This document shows, one piece after another, positions 31,706 to 39,268 of a DNA stretch of 43,463 nt. The position numbers and the translations under genes were made by a program. Source of the stretch: Planctomycetota bacterium (GTDB lineage: Bacteria > Planctomycetota > Phycisphaerae > Phycisphaerales > UBA1924); assembly GCA_024276195.1 (NCBI GenBank), contig JAJRXR010000029.1, positions 1 to 43,463 on the forward strand. The letters are read 5' to 3'. Below the pieces are notes generated by a model that was given only the letters and a program-made list of their open reading frames with translations, was not told the origin of the DNA and made no database searches. Numbering within the stretch: position 1 is the first letter of the stretch; the number at the start of each line of letters is the position of its first letter.

Positions 31706-32935
31706 ATGATGATGAAGCGACTGCCGGTGATGGGACTGATGCTCGGCGTGTTCGCCGCAGTCGTGATGCTCCTGGCGATGGACGGGTGTACCGCAGCCAA
31801 GCGGGTTCCGGGCTCCGCCGCCGTGGGCGCCGGCCCGCTCCGCGCGATCTGGGTGACGCGCTGGGACTACCTGACCCCCGACGACGTGCGCACGATCATG
31901 CGCAACTGCGCCGACCTGGGCATGACCGACGTCATGTGGCAGGTCCGCGGCCAAGGCGACGCGTACTACGAGTCCGACCTCGAGCCGTGGGGGCAAGAGC
32001 TGTTCCGGGGAGCCGAGAACCCCGCGGCGCTCATCACCATCGGCCCGGGCTACGACCCGCTCGCCCTGGCGATCGAAGAGGCCCACCGGCGCGGGCTGCG
32101 CCTCCACGCCTGGATCAACGCGATGCCGCTGTGGAAGGGCACGGCGCCCCCGCTCGCCCGGGACCATCCGTGGCGCGCCCACGAAGGCTGGCGCCTGCGT
32201 GACGCGGCGGGCAAGGCCCAGCCCCTGGGCGAGGGGTACGTCATCGCCAACCCCGCCCTGCCCGCTGTCCGCGCCCACATCGCCCGCGTCGCGGCCGACA
32301 TCGCGCTGCGCTACGACATCGACGGCGTGCATCTTGACTACATCCGCTACGTCTCCGATTCCATGGGCCCCGACGAGGCCTACCTGACCGACGAGCGCAC
32401 GCTCGCGCTGTTCACGCGGGACACCGGGCGCCCCGGGCTGGGCACGCCCCAGGACCGCGCCGCGCACCAGGACTGGATCCGAGACCAGATCACCAGCGTC
32501 GTTCGCCAGGTCGGCGCCGCCGTCAAGCTCGAGCGCGCCGACATCGCCTTCACCGCCGCGGTCTGGAGGCGCCCGGACATCGCGCGAGACAAATACCTGC
32601 AAGACGCCGCGGCCTGGCTCAACGCCGGGCTCATCGACGCGGCCTTCCCCATGATCTACACCGCCGACAACGACCAGCTCGCCGGCGACATCCGCGCCTG
32701 GAAGCTCGCCTCGGGCCTGGACCGCGTCATCCCCGGCCTCGGCGCCTACAAGCACGAGCGGGGTCAGCCCATCGCAGCCCAGATCCGCTCGCTGCCCGAC
32801 CCCCGGCGCGTCGCCCTGTTCGCCTATTCGACCTTCTACGAATCTCGCGCCCCCGGGCAGGACCGCTCCCCCACCGCCTCGGCCCGGCGCGAACAGCGCC
32901 GCGACAGCGTGCGCCGAACCCTGAGACACCCGTGA
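31706..32935 (+). CDS. GHL10-family glycoside-hydrolase-like lipoprotein
   Basis: The 409-residue protein has a long hydrophobic leader ending AMDGC (Cys28), so it is probably lipid-anchored although the lipobox is imperfect. The catalytic-type domain belongs to the GHL10 (DUF187) TIM-barrel group: RAIWVTRWDYLTPDD, MTDVMWQVRGQGDAYY, RGLRLHAWINAMP, YDIDGVHLDYIRY (the D-x-x-H-x-D-Y-x-R-Y signature), and DAAFPMIYT. Relatives are thought to act on glycans, including peptidoglycan-derived saccharides, but few are characterised. The start ATGATGATGAAG follows GGGG. The stop overlaps the GTG of the ROK gene (GTGA). Confidence 0.85.
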   Translation: MMMKRLPVMGLMLGVFAAVVMLLAMDGCTAAKRVPGSAAVGAGPLRAIWVTRWDYLTPDDVRTIMRNCADLGMTDVMWQVRGQGDAYYESDLEPWGQELFRGAENPAALITIGPGYDPLALAIEEAHRRGLRLHAWINAMPLWKGTAPPLARDHPWRAHEGWRLRDAAGKAQPLGEGYVIANPALPAVRAHIARVAADIALRYDIDGVHLDYIRYVSDSMGPDEAYLTDERTLALFTRDTGRPGLGTPQDRAAHQDWIRDQITSVVRQVGAAVKLERADIAFTAAVWRRPDIARDKYLQDAAAWLNAGLIDAAFPMIYTADNDQLAGDIRAWKLASGLDRVIPGLGAYKHERGQPIAAQIRSLPDPRRVALFAYSTFYESRAPGQDRSPTASARREQRRDSVRRTLRHP

Positions 32936-33792
32936 GCGCCCTCGGCATCGACATCGGGGGCGGCTCGGTCAAAGCCGCCCTGCTCCAGCCCGACTCCTCG
33001 TGCCAGACCGGCGCAAGCGACCAGTACGCCCGCGCCAACCCATCGCAGGTTCGCGCCGCCATCGAGGACGCCGCAGCCCGGGCCGGCGCTCTCGATGAAC
33101 CCCCCGCCTCGCTCACGCTCTGCCTGCCCGGGGTCCTCGACCGCTCGGGCGTGACGGTCGAGTACGCCGCGAACCTGCCCGGGCTCATCGGCGCTCCCGT
33201 CGAGTCTCTCCTGCCCGAGCCGCTGCGGGCTGTCCCGCGCCGCGTCGTGTCCGACGCCCTGGCCGCGGGCGTCGGCGCCTGGACCCGCGAGCCCGTCTCC
33301 GGGCGCCTGCTCGTATTGGTGATGGGCACGGGCGTCGGCGCCGCCCTGCTCGATAGCGGTCGCCCGCTCTCGCCCGGAAATGGCGCCATCGGGCACGTCG
33401 GACAGCTCGACGTCTCGCTCGACGAGCACGCGCCCATCGGCCCCGACGCCGGGCGCGGATCGCTCGAGGCCTACGTCGGCCTGCCCGCCCTGCGCGCCCG
33501 CTTCGGAGATTCCCCCGCAGGCGCTCTCGCCTCGCTCGATGAGCGCGACCCCGCCCTGCGCGCCCTCGCCCGAGCCATCCGCATCTGTCACGCCATCGCA
33601 ACGCCCGCGCACATCCGCCTCGTGGGAGGCGTTGGCGCCATGCTCGCCCCCGCCCTGCCCGCGCTCCGCACGCTGATCGAGCGTGACCTCACCCTCGTCG
33701 CCCGCGAGCGCTGGTCGCTCGCGTGCGTCGATGATCTGCACCTGGGCGCGCGTGGGTGCGCCCATCTCGCGGCTCAATCGCCCGCCCCCTGA
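32932..33792 (+). CDS. ROK-family sugar kinase without the zinc motif
   Basis: The 286-residue protein has an ASKHA fold: GIDIGGGSVKAALL (phosphate 1), CLPGVLDRSG, a catalytic-type Asp in VSDALAAG, VMGTGVGAALLDSG (phosphate 2) and GHVGQLD. ROK kinases usually carry C-x-C-G-x-x-G-C-x-E; here the matching stretch is IGPDAGRGSLEAY, with no Cys. The E of the usual E-(I/L)-G-H is Ala. It could still phosphorylate a hexose, as zinc-free ROKs exist. The GTG start overlaps the GHL10 stop. The last 19 bases overlap the convergent symporter gene. Confidence 0.85.
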   Translation: MSALGIDIGGGSVKAALLQPDSSCQTGASDQYARANPSQVRAAIEDAAARAGALDEPPASLTLCLPGVLDRSGVTVEYAANLPGLIGAPVESLLPEPLRAVPRRVVSDALAAGVGAWTREPVSGRLLVLVMGTGVGAALLDSGRPLSPGNGAIGHVGQLDVSLDEHAPIGPDAGRGSLEAYVGLPALRARFGDSPAGALASLDERDPALRALARAIRICHAIATPAHIRLVGGVGAMLAPALPALRTLIERDLTLVARERWSLACVDDLHLGARGCAHLAAQSPAP

Positions 33793-35378
33793 CCCGGGCG
33801 TACGCCCGCAACGCACACGCCGAACGACAGCGCGCTCGCCAGCGTCAGCTTCCACACAAACGCCAGATCCAGCACCCACAGCAGCGCCAGCCCCGCATCG
33901 TTGACAATCCACTCTCTCGCCCCCAGATCAATCACCAGCCCCCACACCAGCGGCTGCATCAACCCCACCGCGACAAACCCCGTCACCAGCGCCGCGATCA
34001 CGCTCGCCCGGTTCCCGCGCTTCGTCAGCAGCGCAGCGCCGAACACCCCGATCAGCCCGCTGTAGGCGAACGTCATGACCGTCAGCGCGAACGTCAGCAA
34101 TGTCCCGCCCGACTCGCTGTGCTTGCCGTATACCAGCACGCATACGCACGCGAACGCCCCGAGCACCAGCCCGAACCCAACCACGCCAGCGCGCCCGACC
34201 AGGACATAGTGCCCCCCCGCCCGCCCTGGGCGCAGACGCCTGTAAAAATCGTTCACAAAGGCCGAGCTCATCGCGTTGATCGCGCTGTTGAGGCTGCTCA
34301 GCCCCGCCGCGAACAGCCCGGCCATCATCAGCCCCCGCAGCCCGCCGGGCATCTGCTCCATGATGAAGACCAGGAACACCTTGCGCGAGTCGCCCGGCGC
34401 CTCGACCTCGCCCCCGCCCATCAGCTCCGGCCTCTGGTAGTACAACCAGAGCAAGAGCCCGAGCGCCAGGAACAGCGCCACCGACGGGATCCCCAGCAGG
34501 ATGCCCCCGATGATCGAGCGGGCGCTGGCCTTGGCGTCCTTGCACGTCAGCAGACGCTGGGCAAGGTCCTGGTCCGTCCCGTACGAGCCGACGCCCATGA
34601 GCGTGAAGCCGATGACCGCCGCGACAAGCGTGAACGGGGCGTGCGGGTCGAGGCTCGTGTCGAAGAGCGTGAGCTTGGACGAGGCGTCGTCCATGCCCGT
34701 GCGCAGCGCCTCAACGACCGCCGCGGGCTCGACGCTGATCTGCGAGCCGATGATCCACACCGCGCCCAGCGCGGCTCCGATCAGGATCACGAACTGGATA
34801 ACGTCCGACCAGATGACGCTGGCCATCCCGCCGATGAGCGTGTACCCGATCCCGACGAGCGTGAGCACGCCGATCGAGAGCATCATCGCATTGGGCTCGA
34901 GACCACACTCGCCAAAGAGCACGAGCGAAAGAGGAATAGCGCCGATGAAGACGCGCGAACCGCTGGCGAACACGCGCCCGAGCAGGAACATCGCGCTCGA
35001 GGCCGTCCCGCTCCCGTCGCCCAGGCGGTGGTCCAGCAGCTCGTAGATCGTCTGGACCCGGGCGCGGTAGAACGCAGGGACGAACACGACCGCGATAATG
35101 ACCGCCCCGAGCACCATGCCGATGTTGGTCGAGAGGTAGGTCAGGTCGCCGGCGTAGCCCTGCTGCGGGACGCCGATAAACGACGCCGCGGACATGCTCG
35201 TCGCCACAACAGAAACAGCCACGGCCCACGCGGGCATCCGCCGCCCGCCCAGAAAGTAATCCTCCGTGTCCTTCTGCTCGCGCCGGCTCAGCCACACCCC
35301 GGACCCGACAAGCACCAGCGCATAGAGCCCCAGCACCGACCAGTCCAACGCGCCAAACCCGCTTGCAAGCGTGAGCAT
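33774..35378 (-). CDS. Sodium/solute symporter (SSS family)
   Basis: The 534-residue membrane protein has about 13-14 helices. SSS features include LVGSGVWLSRREQKDTEDYFLGGRR after helix 1, VSVVATSMSAASFIGVPQQGYAGDL, DHRLG, YTLIGGMASVIWSDVIQF and AAGLSSLNSAINAMSSAFVNDFYR. Substrates of this family include sugars, sialic acid and inositol. The position facing the epimerase-GHL10-ROK operon suggests a saccharide. The start at ATG 35378 has no ribosome site; TAGGCT lies 7 bases upstream. A frame open 39 bases further upstream begins at a weaker start. It shares 19 bases with the end of the ROK gene. Confidence 0.92.
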   Translation of the reverse strand: MLTLASGFGALDWSVLGLYALVLVGSGVWLSRREQKDTEDYFLGGRRMPAWAVAVSVVATSMSAASFIGVPQQGYAGDLTYLSTNIGMVLGAVIIAVVFVPAFYRARVQTIYELLDHRLGDGSGTASSAMFLLGRVFASGSRVFIGAIPLSLVLFGECGLEPNAMMLSIGVLTLVGIGYTLIGGMASVIWSDVIQFVILIGAALGAVWIIGSQISVEPAAVVEALRTGMDDASSKLTLFDTSLDPHAPFTLVAAVIGFTLMGVGSYGTDQDLAQRLLTCKDAKASARSIIGGILLGIPSVALFLALGLLLWLYYQRPELMGGGEVEAPGDSRKVFLVFIMEQMPGGLRGLMMAGLFAAGLSSLNSAINAMSSAFVNDFYRRLRPGRAGGHYVLVGRAGVVGFGLVLGAFACVCVLVYGKHSESGGTLLTFALTVMTFAYSGLIGVFGAALLTKRGNRASVIAALVTGFVAVGLMQPLVWGLVIDLGAREWIVNDAGLALLWVLDLAFVWKLTLASALSFGVCVAGVRPGQGAGD

Positions 35379-35385
35379 CCACGCG

Positions 35386-35391
35386 AGCCTA
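35386..35391 (-). promoter_or_regulatory. -10 box of the symporter gene (leaderless geometry)
   Basis: TAGGCT on the minus strand is followed by CGCGTGG and the ATG. The same hexamer and spacing occur before the ABC ATPase gene at 42097. Confidence 0.5.
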
Positions 35392-35430
35392 CCGGACGCG
35401 CCCGCCCCCCGCACCAAAGCGACGTACCGA

Positions 35431-35973
35431 TCACTTCAGCGCGTGCTCGCCCCGCTCGACCCGGCGCGCGTTGACCAGCACAAACGCGGGCGGGTGGTCC
35501 TTGATGAGCTTGATGAGCTGGCTCGGCGAGCACCCGAGGCGGACCGACGCGCGCTTCGGGTCGCACCCAGCGTCGATGAGCACGTCCATCGCCTCGCCCA
35601 GCATCGTCGGATAATCCGTGTGCCCCGGGCTGCACGCGATCCTGCCCCCCCGGACGCGCGAGCGCCACAGCTCGGACCGGATCTCGCCCGCCGGCACGCC
35701 CACTCGGTGCTCGGTCGCCAGCGCCAGCCTCAGGCGGCGCAGCGCCACCTTCCGGTTCACCTCGGCGCTGCGCCGCTCGCCCGCCTGCCCGACCAGGCCC
35801 GTGGGCGTGTGCGTGATCGTCACATGTGTCTCGACCTTGTTGCGGTGCTGCCCGCCCGGGCCGGAGGTGCGCCCCTTGCGGATCGCGCATGCCTTGAGCA
35901 GCTCGGTCTCTTCGAGCACCGCCGGATGAAGCGGGCGTTCGACTCGGGGCTGGTTCAGCGGATCATTGCTCAT
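35431..35973 (-). CDS. Release-factor-like protein with GGQ motif and extra C-terminal domain
   Basis: The 180-residue protein contains a peptide chain release factor domain III: RKGRTSGPGGQHRNKVETHV with G40-G41-Q42, the peptidyl-tRNA hydrolysis motif, and GLVGQAGERRSAEVNRKVALRRLRLAL. It lacks the codon-reading domains of RF1/RF2, like ArfB/YaeJ and RF-H. Instead of the basic ArfB tail it has ~80 further residues (IRSELWRSRVRGGRIACSPGHTDY, DVLIDAGCDPKRASVRLGCSPSQLIKLIKDHP) that look like a helix-turn-helix. It probably rescues ribosomes or hydrolyses peptidyl-tRNA. GAGGGG precedes its ATG, 9 bases after the tsaD stop, so both form an operon. Confidence 0.85.
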   Translation of the reverse strand: MSNDPLNQPRVERPLHPAVLEETELLKACAIRKGRTSGPGGQHRNKVETHVTITHTPTGLVGQAGERRSAEVNRKVALRRLRLALATEHRVGVPAGEIRSELWRSRVRGGRIACSPGHTDYPTMLGEAMDVLIDAGCDPKRASVRLGCSPSQLIKLIKDHPPAFVLVNARRVERGEHALK

Positions 35974-35982
35974 GGCGCCCCC

Positions 35983-37029
35983 TCAGCACGCCGCCGTCGG
36001 CGCCGCCGCAAGATCCAGCCCGCTCGCCTCGCCCCGCTCGAGCAGCAGCGCCCCGAGCCCCGCGATCATCGCCGCGTTGTCCACGCAGTACGCCATCTCG
36101 GGCAACCGCAGCCCCAGCCCGTGCTCCTCGCTGAACGCCCCCGCCACAGCCCGCAAACGCGAGTTGGCGCTCACACCCCCGCCCACAATCAGGCTCTTGC
36201 AGCCCGGCACATGCTCGATCGCGCGCCCGAGCTTGATCCGCACCGCCTCGCACGCCGCCCGCTGGAAGCTGGCCGCGACATCGCGCCGCTGCTGCTCGCT
36301 CAGCTCGCTCGGATCGCGCGCCTCATCCCTGCCCGGCACCCCCCGCACCGCGTACAGCACCGCCGTCTTGAGCCCCGAAAAACTGAAATCGAGCGAATCC
36401 TTTGAGAGCCTGCTGACCGGGAACGTGTGCGCCCGGTCGTCGGCGCCATCCTCCTGCGCCAGCCGGTCCAGCGCCGCCCCCCCGGGGTACGCGATGCCCA
36501 GGATCGACGCGACCTTGTCGTACGCCTCGCCCACGGCGTCATCAATCGTCGCGCCCAGGCGCACAAGCTCCGTCGCCGAATCAACGCGGTACAGAGAACT
36601 ATGCCCGCCGCTGACAACAAGCCCCAGCGCCGGGAACGCCCCGTCGAGCTCGGCCCGGGTCGCGCCCAGGAACGCCGCGTGCAGGTGCGCGTGGACATGG
36701 TCCACCCCGATCAGCGGCTTGCCCAGCGACCACGCCAACGCCTTGGCCGACGACACACCCACCAGCAGCGACCCGATCAGCACCGGCCGGTGCCCCACCG
36801 CGACCGCGTCGATCTCCGCGAGCCCGATCCCCGACCGCGCCGCCGCCTCGCGCACCACCGGCAGAATCGCACGCTCGTGCGCACGGCTTGCGATCTCCGG
36901 AACCACGCCCCCATACTCGCGGTGCAGGCTGTCCTGAGAGGCCACGACGCTCGAACAGACCTCAAGCCCGCTGCGCACGACCGCTGCAGCCGTCTCGTCG
37001 CACGAACTCTCAATGCCGAGAACGATCAT
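35983..37029 (-). CDS. tsaD: tRNA N6-threonylcarbamoyladenosine transferase
   Basis: TsaD, with TsaB, TsaE and TsaC, puts threonylcarbamoyl on A37 of ANN-decoding tRNAs. The 348-residue protein has GIESSCDETAAAVV, GGVVPEIASRAH, the metal site H111-x-x-x-H115 in DHVHAHLHAAF, VSGGHSSLY, and late VVGG-like and D-N-A blocks (LIVGGGVSANSRLR, YCVDNAAMIAG). The usual GPGLxGSL loop reads RPVLIGSL, a change in the phosphate loop that should be compared with other planctomycetes. The ATG has no ribosome site; TAGGAT lies 6 bases upstream. It is divergent from hflX, with a REP-like array between. The window also has a threonine tRNA (CGT) but no other t6A gene. Confidence 0.95.
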   Translation of the reverse strand: MIVLGIESSCDETAAAVVRSGLEVCSSVVASQDSLHREYGGVVPEIASRAHERAILPVVREAAARSGIGLAEIDAVAVGHRPVLIGSLLVGVSSAKALAWSLGKPLIGVDHVHAHLHAAFLGATRAELDGAFPALGLVVSGGHSSLYRVDSATELVRLGATIDDAVGEAYDKVASILGIAYPGGAALDRLAQEDGADDRAHTFPVSRLSKDSLDFSFSGLKTAVLYAVRGVPGRDEARDPSELSEQQRRDVAASFQRAACEAVRIKLGRAIEHVPGCKSLIVGGGVSANSRLRAVAGAFSEEHGLGLRLPEMAYCVDNAAMIAGLGALLLERGEASGLDLAAAPTAAC

Positions 37030-37035
37030 GGCACG

Positions 37036-37041
37036 ATCCTA
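37036..37041 (-). promoter_or_regulatory. -10 box of tsaD (leaderless geometry)
   Basis: TAGGAT on the minus strand is followed by CGTGCC and the tsaD ATG, six bases away. No Shine-Dalgarno sequence. Confidence 0.5.
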
Positions 37042-37065
37042 AGCCATCGCGCACACCCCAGCCCC

Positions 37066-37216
37066 GGAGGGGAGGGCTTCCAGCCCTCCCACGTCACCTT
37101 GGAGGGGAGGGCTTCCCAGCCCTCCCGCACCGCGAAATGGAGGGGAGGGCTTCCAGCCCTCCCGCGAGCGCACAGATGCCGCGGCGCAATCGGGAGGGCT
37201 GGAAGCCCTCCCCTCC
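37066..37216. repeat. Array of four REP-like hairpin units
   Basis: Three direct copies lie at 37066-37090, 37101-37126 and 37139-37163, and one inverted copy at 37192-37216. Copies 1, 3 and 4 are identical; copy 2 has one extra C. Each folds as GGGAGGGCT-TCC-AGCCCTCCC, a 9-bp stem with a TCC loop, preceded by GGAG. Gaps are 10, 12 and 28 bases and unrelated, so this is not a CRISPR array. It fills the space between tsaD and hflX, ending 20 bases before the hflX -10 box. Confidence 0.9.
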
Positions 37217-37236
37217 GGGCAGAACCCACAAGCCGC

Positions 37237-37242
37237 TACCAT
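37237..37242 (+). promoter_or_regulatory. -10 box of hflX (leaderless geometry)
   Basis: TACCAT (context GCTACCATC) lies 8 bases before the hflX ATG with no ribosome site. The expected -35 position falls at the edge of the last REP-like unit. Confidence 0.5.
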
Positions 37243-37250
37243 CTCCCGCT

Positions 37251-38669
37251 ATGCCTCCGATGAAAGAACGCACCACCATCAAGGTTCAGGCCGAGAAGAC
37301 GGTCCTGGCCGCCGTCCGCCTGCCCACCTCCAAGTTCGACCCCGCCGACCCGTTCGGCGAGCTGGGCGAGCTGACCAAGCAGGCCGGGGGCGTCGTCGTC
37401 GGCACGATCGAGCAGCGCCGCGACCGCCCCGAGGCCGGCACGTTCATGGGCAAGGGCAAGATCGAAGAGCTCAAGGGCCTGTGCGAGGCGACCGGCGCCT
37501 CCTGCGTCATCTTCGACCACGAGCTCAGCCCCAGGCAGATCTCCAACATCGAGGAGGTCGTCGAACGCAAAATCCTCGACCGCTCCGAGCTGATTCTTGA
37601 TATTTTCGCCTCGCGCGCCACCACCCACGAGGCCAAGCTCCAGGTCGAGCTCGCCCAGCTCGAATACACCTTCCCGCGCCTCCGCGCCATGTGGGACCAC
37701 CTCGAACGCATCGTCGGCGGCTCACCCGGGGGCGTCGGCACCCGCGGCCCGGGCGAGCAGCAGCTCGAGATCGACCGCCGCCTCGTCCAGAAACGCAAGA
37801 AAGACCTCGGCGCCGAGCTCGCCAAGATCCAGGCGCGCAAACGCCGCGCCGTCGAAAAACGCAACCTCGATCACTTCACCATCGGCCTCGTCGGCTACAC
37901 CAACGCCGGCAAGAGCACGCTGTTCAACACCCTCACCGCCGGCGGCGCCTACGCCGACAACCGCCTCTTCGCCACCCTCATGAGCCGCACGCGTGACTGG
38001 GACCTGGGCGGGGGCCAGACCGTCATGCTCTCGGACACCGTCGGCTTCGTCCGGGATCTGCCCCACCACCTCGTCGCGTCCTTCCGCGCCACGCTCGAAG
38101 AGGCCACCCACGCCGATCTGCTGCTGATCGTCCTCGACGTCGCCGACCCCGCCTCCGAGCTGCACTACGAGACCGTCAACAAGACCCTCGACGAACTCTT
38201 CGAAGGTGTCGAGACCATCGAGCGCAAGGCCCAGGACAAGGCCCGGCGCGACGGGCTCGAGGCCCGGGAGTGGGCGCCGCCCGAACGCCTGCTCCTGCTC
38301 AACAAGGCCGACCTGCTCGCCGACAACCGCGAGCTGCTCGTCTGGCAATCCAAAGATCCGGACGCCATCCCGCTGTGCGCTCTGGCCAGCGAGAACGACC
38401 AGCCCCGCCTGGGCATCGAGGCGCTCATCGACCACGTCCGCAGCGCCGACCGAGGCCAGATCGCCCTCTACGACATCGAGATCCCCCTCAGCGACGCCCG
38501 CACCGTCCACACCATCGAGAGCCGCGCCGAAATCCTCGCACGCGACTACGAGGGCCAGCACGTCACCCTGCGCGCGCGCATCGGCTCACGCCAGCTCGAC
38601 CAGCTCCGCGCCTCCGGCGCCCGCATGACCCTGGCCCCCGTCAGCACAACAACCGAGCCGCGAGCGTAA
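37251..38669 (+). CDS. hflX: GTPase HflX
   Basis: HflX is a ribosome-associated GTPase that splits stalled or heat-damaged 70S ribosomes. The 472-residue protein has the N-terminal HflX domain with GTFMGKGKIEEL and FDHELSPRQ, then ILDIFASRATTHEAKLQVELAQL, the glycine-rich GGSPGGVGTRGPGEQQLE, and the G domain: G1 GYTNAGKST (215-223), the G2 region around TLMSRTRDW, G3 DTVGFV and G4 NKAD. Met4 (37260) is an alternative start. The last codons (E-P-R-A-stop) lie inside an inverted repeat. The gene is divergent from tsaD; both affect translation. Confidence 0.96.
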   Translation: MPPMKERTTIKVQAEKTVLAAVRLPTSKFDPADPFGELGELTKQAGGVVVGTIEQRRDRPEAGTFMGKGKIEELKGLCEATGASCVIFDHELSPRQISNIEEVVERKILDRSELILDIFASRATTHEAKLQVELAQLEYTFPRLRAMWDHLERIVGGSPGGVGTRGPGEQQLEIDRRLVQKRKKDLGAELAKIQARKRRAVEKRNLDHFTIGLVGYTNAGKSTLFNTLTAGGAYADNRLFATLMSRTRDWDLGGGQTVMLSDTVGFVRDLPHHLVASFRATLEEATHADLLLIVLDVADPASELHYETVNKTLDELFEGVETIERKAQDKARRDGLEAREWAPPERLLLLNKADLLADNRELLVWQSKDPDAIPLCALASENDQPRLGIEALIDHVRSADRGQIALYDIEIPLSDARTVHTIESRAEILARDYEGQHVTLRARIGSRQLDQLRASGARMTLAPVSTTTEPRA

Positions 38670-38720
38670 GCTCGCGCACCACCGGCGCCCCGGTTCACGA
38701 GCTCACGCTCGCGGCTCGGT
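38652..38720. repeat. Inverted repeat overlapping the hflX stop codon
   Basis: Arms 38652-38673 and 38699-38720 (22 bases) are reverse complements with a single mismatch, separated by 25 bases. The left arm encodes the last four residues and stop of hflX and holds its own hairpin CGCGAGC-GTAA-GCTCGCG. It is a third REPIN-like family, distinct in sequence from the other two. It lies between convergent genes and may also end transcription both ways. Confidence 0.8.
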
Positions 38721-38733
38721 GTCGTAAGGGGTC

Positions 38734-38940
38734 TTACCCCACCGCCTTGAACCCGTCGCACCCGCCCAGCACGCCGACCTTCAGGTGCAGCCCTTCGTGG
38801 GACGGATGAGCACATGGCTCGAGCATGTCCTCCGGCGCCTCGCCCCGGACACGGATCTGCACAAGCTGCTGGCTGTCGCTCGGGTTGTGCGCGCCAAAGT
38901 GGGCGCACATGCCGCACTGACCGTCTTGAACCTTGACCAT
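38734..38940 (-). CDS. Small Cys-rich, probably metal-binding protein
   Basis: The 68-residue protein reads MVKVQDGQCGMCAHFGAHN at its start (C9 and C12) and has EPCAHPSHEGLH (C43, H45, H48) and GGCDGF (C61) further on. The four Cys plus His pairs suggest a zinc or iron site. The ATG has AAAGGAG six bases upstream, the best ribosome site in this region, which supports it as a real gene. No signal peptide or helix is present. It stands alone between the hflX repeat and tRNA-Thr. I do not recognise a named family. Confidence 0.75.
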   Translation of the reverse strand: MVKVQDGQCGMCAHFGAHNPSDSQQLVQIRVRGEAPEDMLEPCAHPSHEGLHLKVGVLGGCDGFKAVG

Positions 38941-39120
38941 CGCTGGCTCCTTTCGCGGGGGCGGGCGAGCCCGCCTCCCGCAATCATCACCTCCAGCACG
39001 CGCGCCGACACCCCAAAAACACCCCCGAAAGACAGCTCATCCTGAGTCTCAGTCGCAAGAACCCCACCGCCCGAGAATCCGCCCCCTCACCCGCGCCAGC
39101 CCCTGCGCCCCCCCGCTGGC

Positions 39121-39150
39121 TGGACACGCCCGCCCGGGGCGCGGATACTT
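39121..39150 (+). promoter_or_regulatory. Probable promoter of tRNA-Thr
   Basis: TGGACA (39121-39126) and, after 18 bases, ATACTT (39145-39150) give a near-consensus promoter about 30 bases before the tRNA. The spacing is slightly long. The rest of 38941-39120 shows nothing definite. Confidence 0.5.
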
Positions 39151-39179
39151 CTCGGCCCCTCCTCCGAGACGGGCGCGTC

Positions 39180-39252
39180 GCCACCTTAGCTCAGTTGGTA
39201 GAGCGGAGCTTTCGTAAAGCTCAGGTCTGGAGTTCGAGTCTCCAAGGTGGCT
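39180..39252 (+). tRNA. tRNA-Thr (anticodon CGT)
   Basis: Acceptor GCCACCT/AGGTGGC, D stem GCTC/GAGC, anticodon stem GAGCT/AGCTC with loop TTCGTAA (anticodon CGT) and T arm TGGAG-TTCGAGT-CTCCA all pair. The discriminator is T and no CCA is encoded. Its 3' end is 16 bases from the stop of the convergent ZnuA-like gene; no separate terminator is seen. Confidence 0.97.
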
Positions 39253-39268
39253 TTCCCGCCCCGCGCAC

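Noticed and set aside
33756-35474. Long plus-strand frame opposite the symporter gene
   Set aside because: His/Arg/Pro-rich shadow; the symporter has clear helices and family motifs.
37066-37216. CRISPR-like array
   Set aside because: Units are palindromic, one is inverted, spacers are 10-28 bases and unequal, and no cas genes are present.
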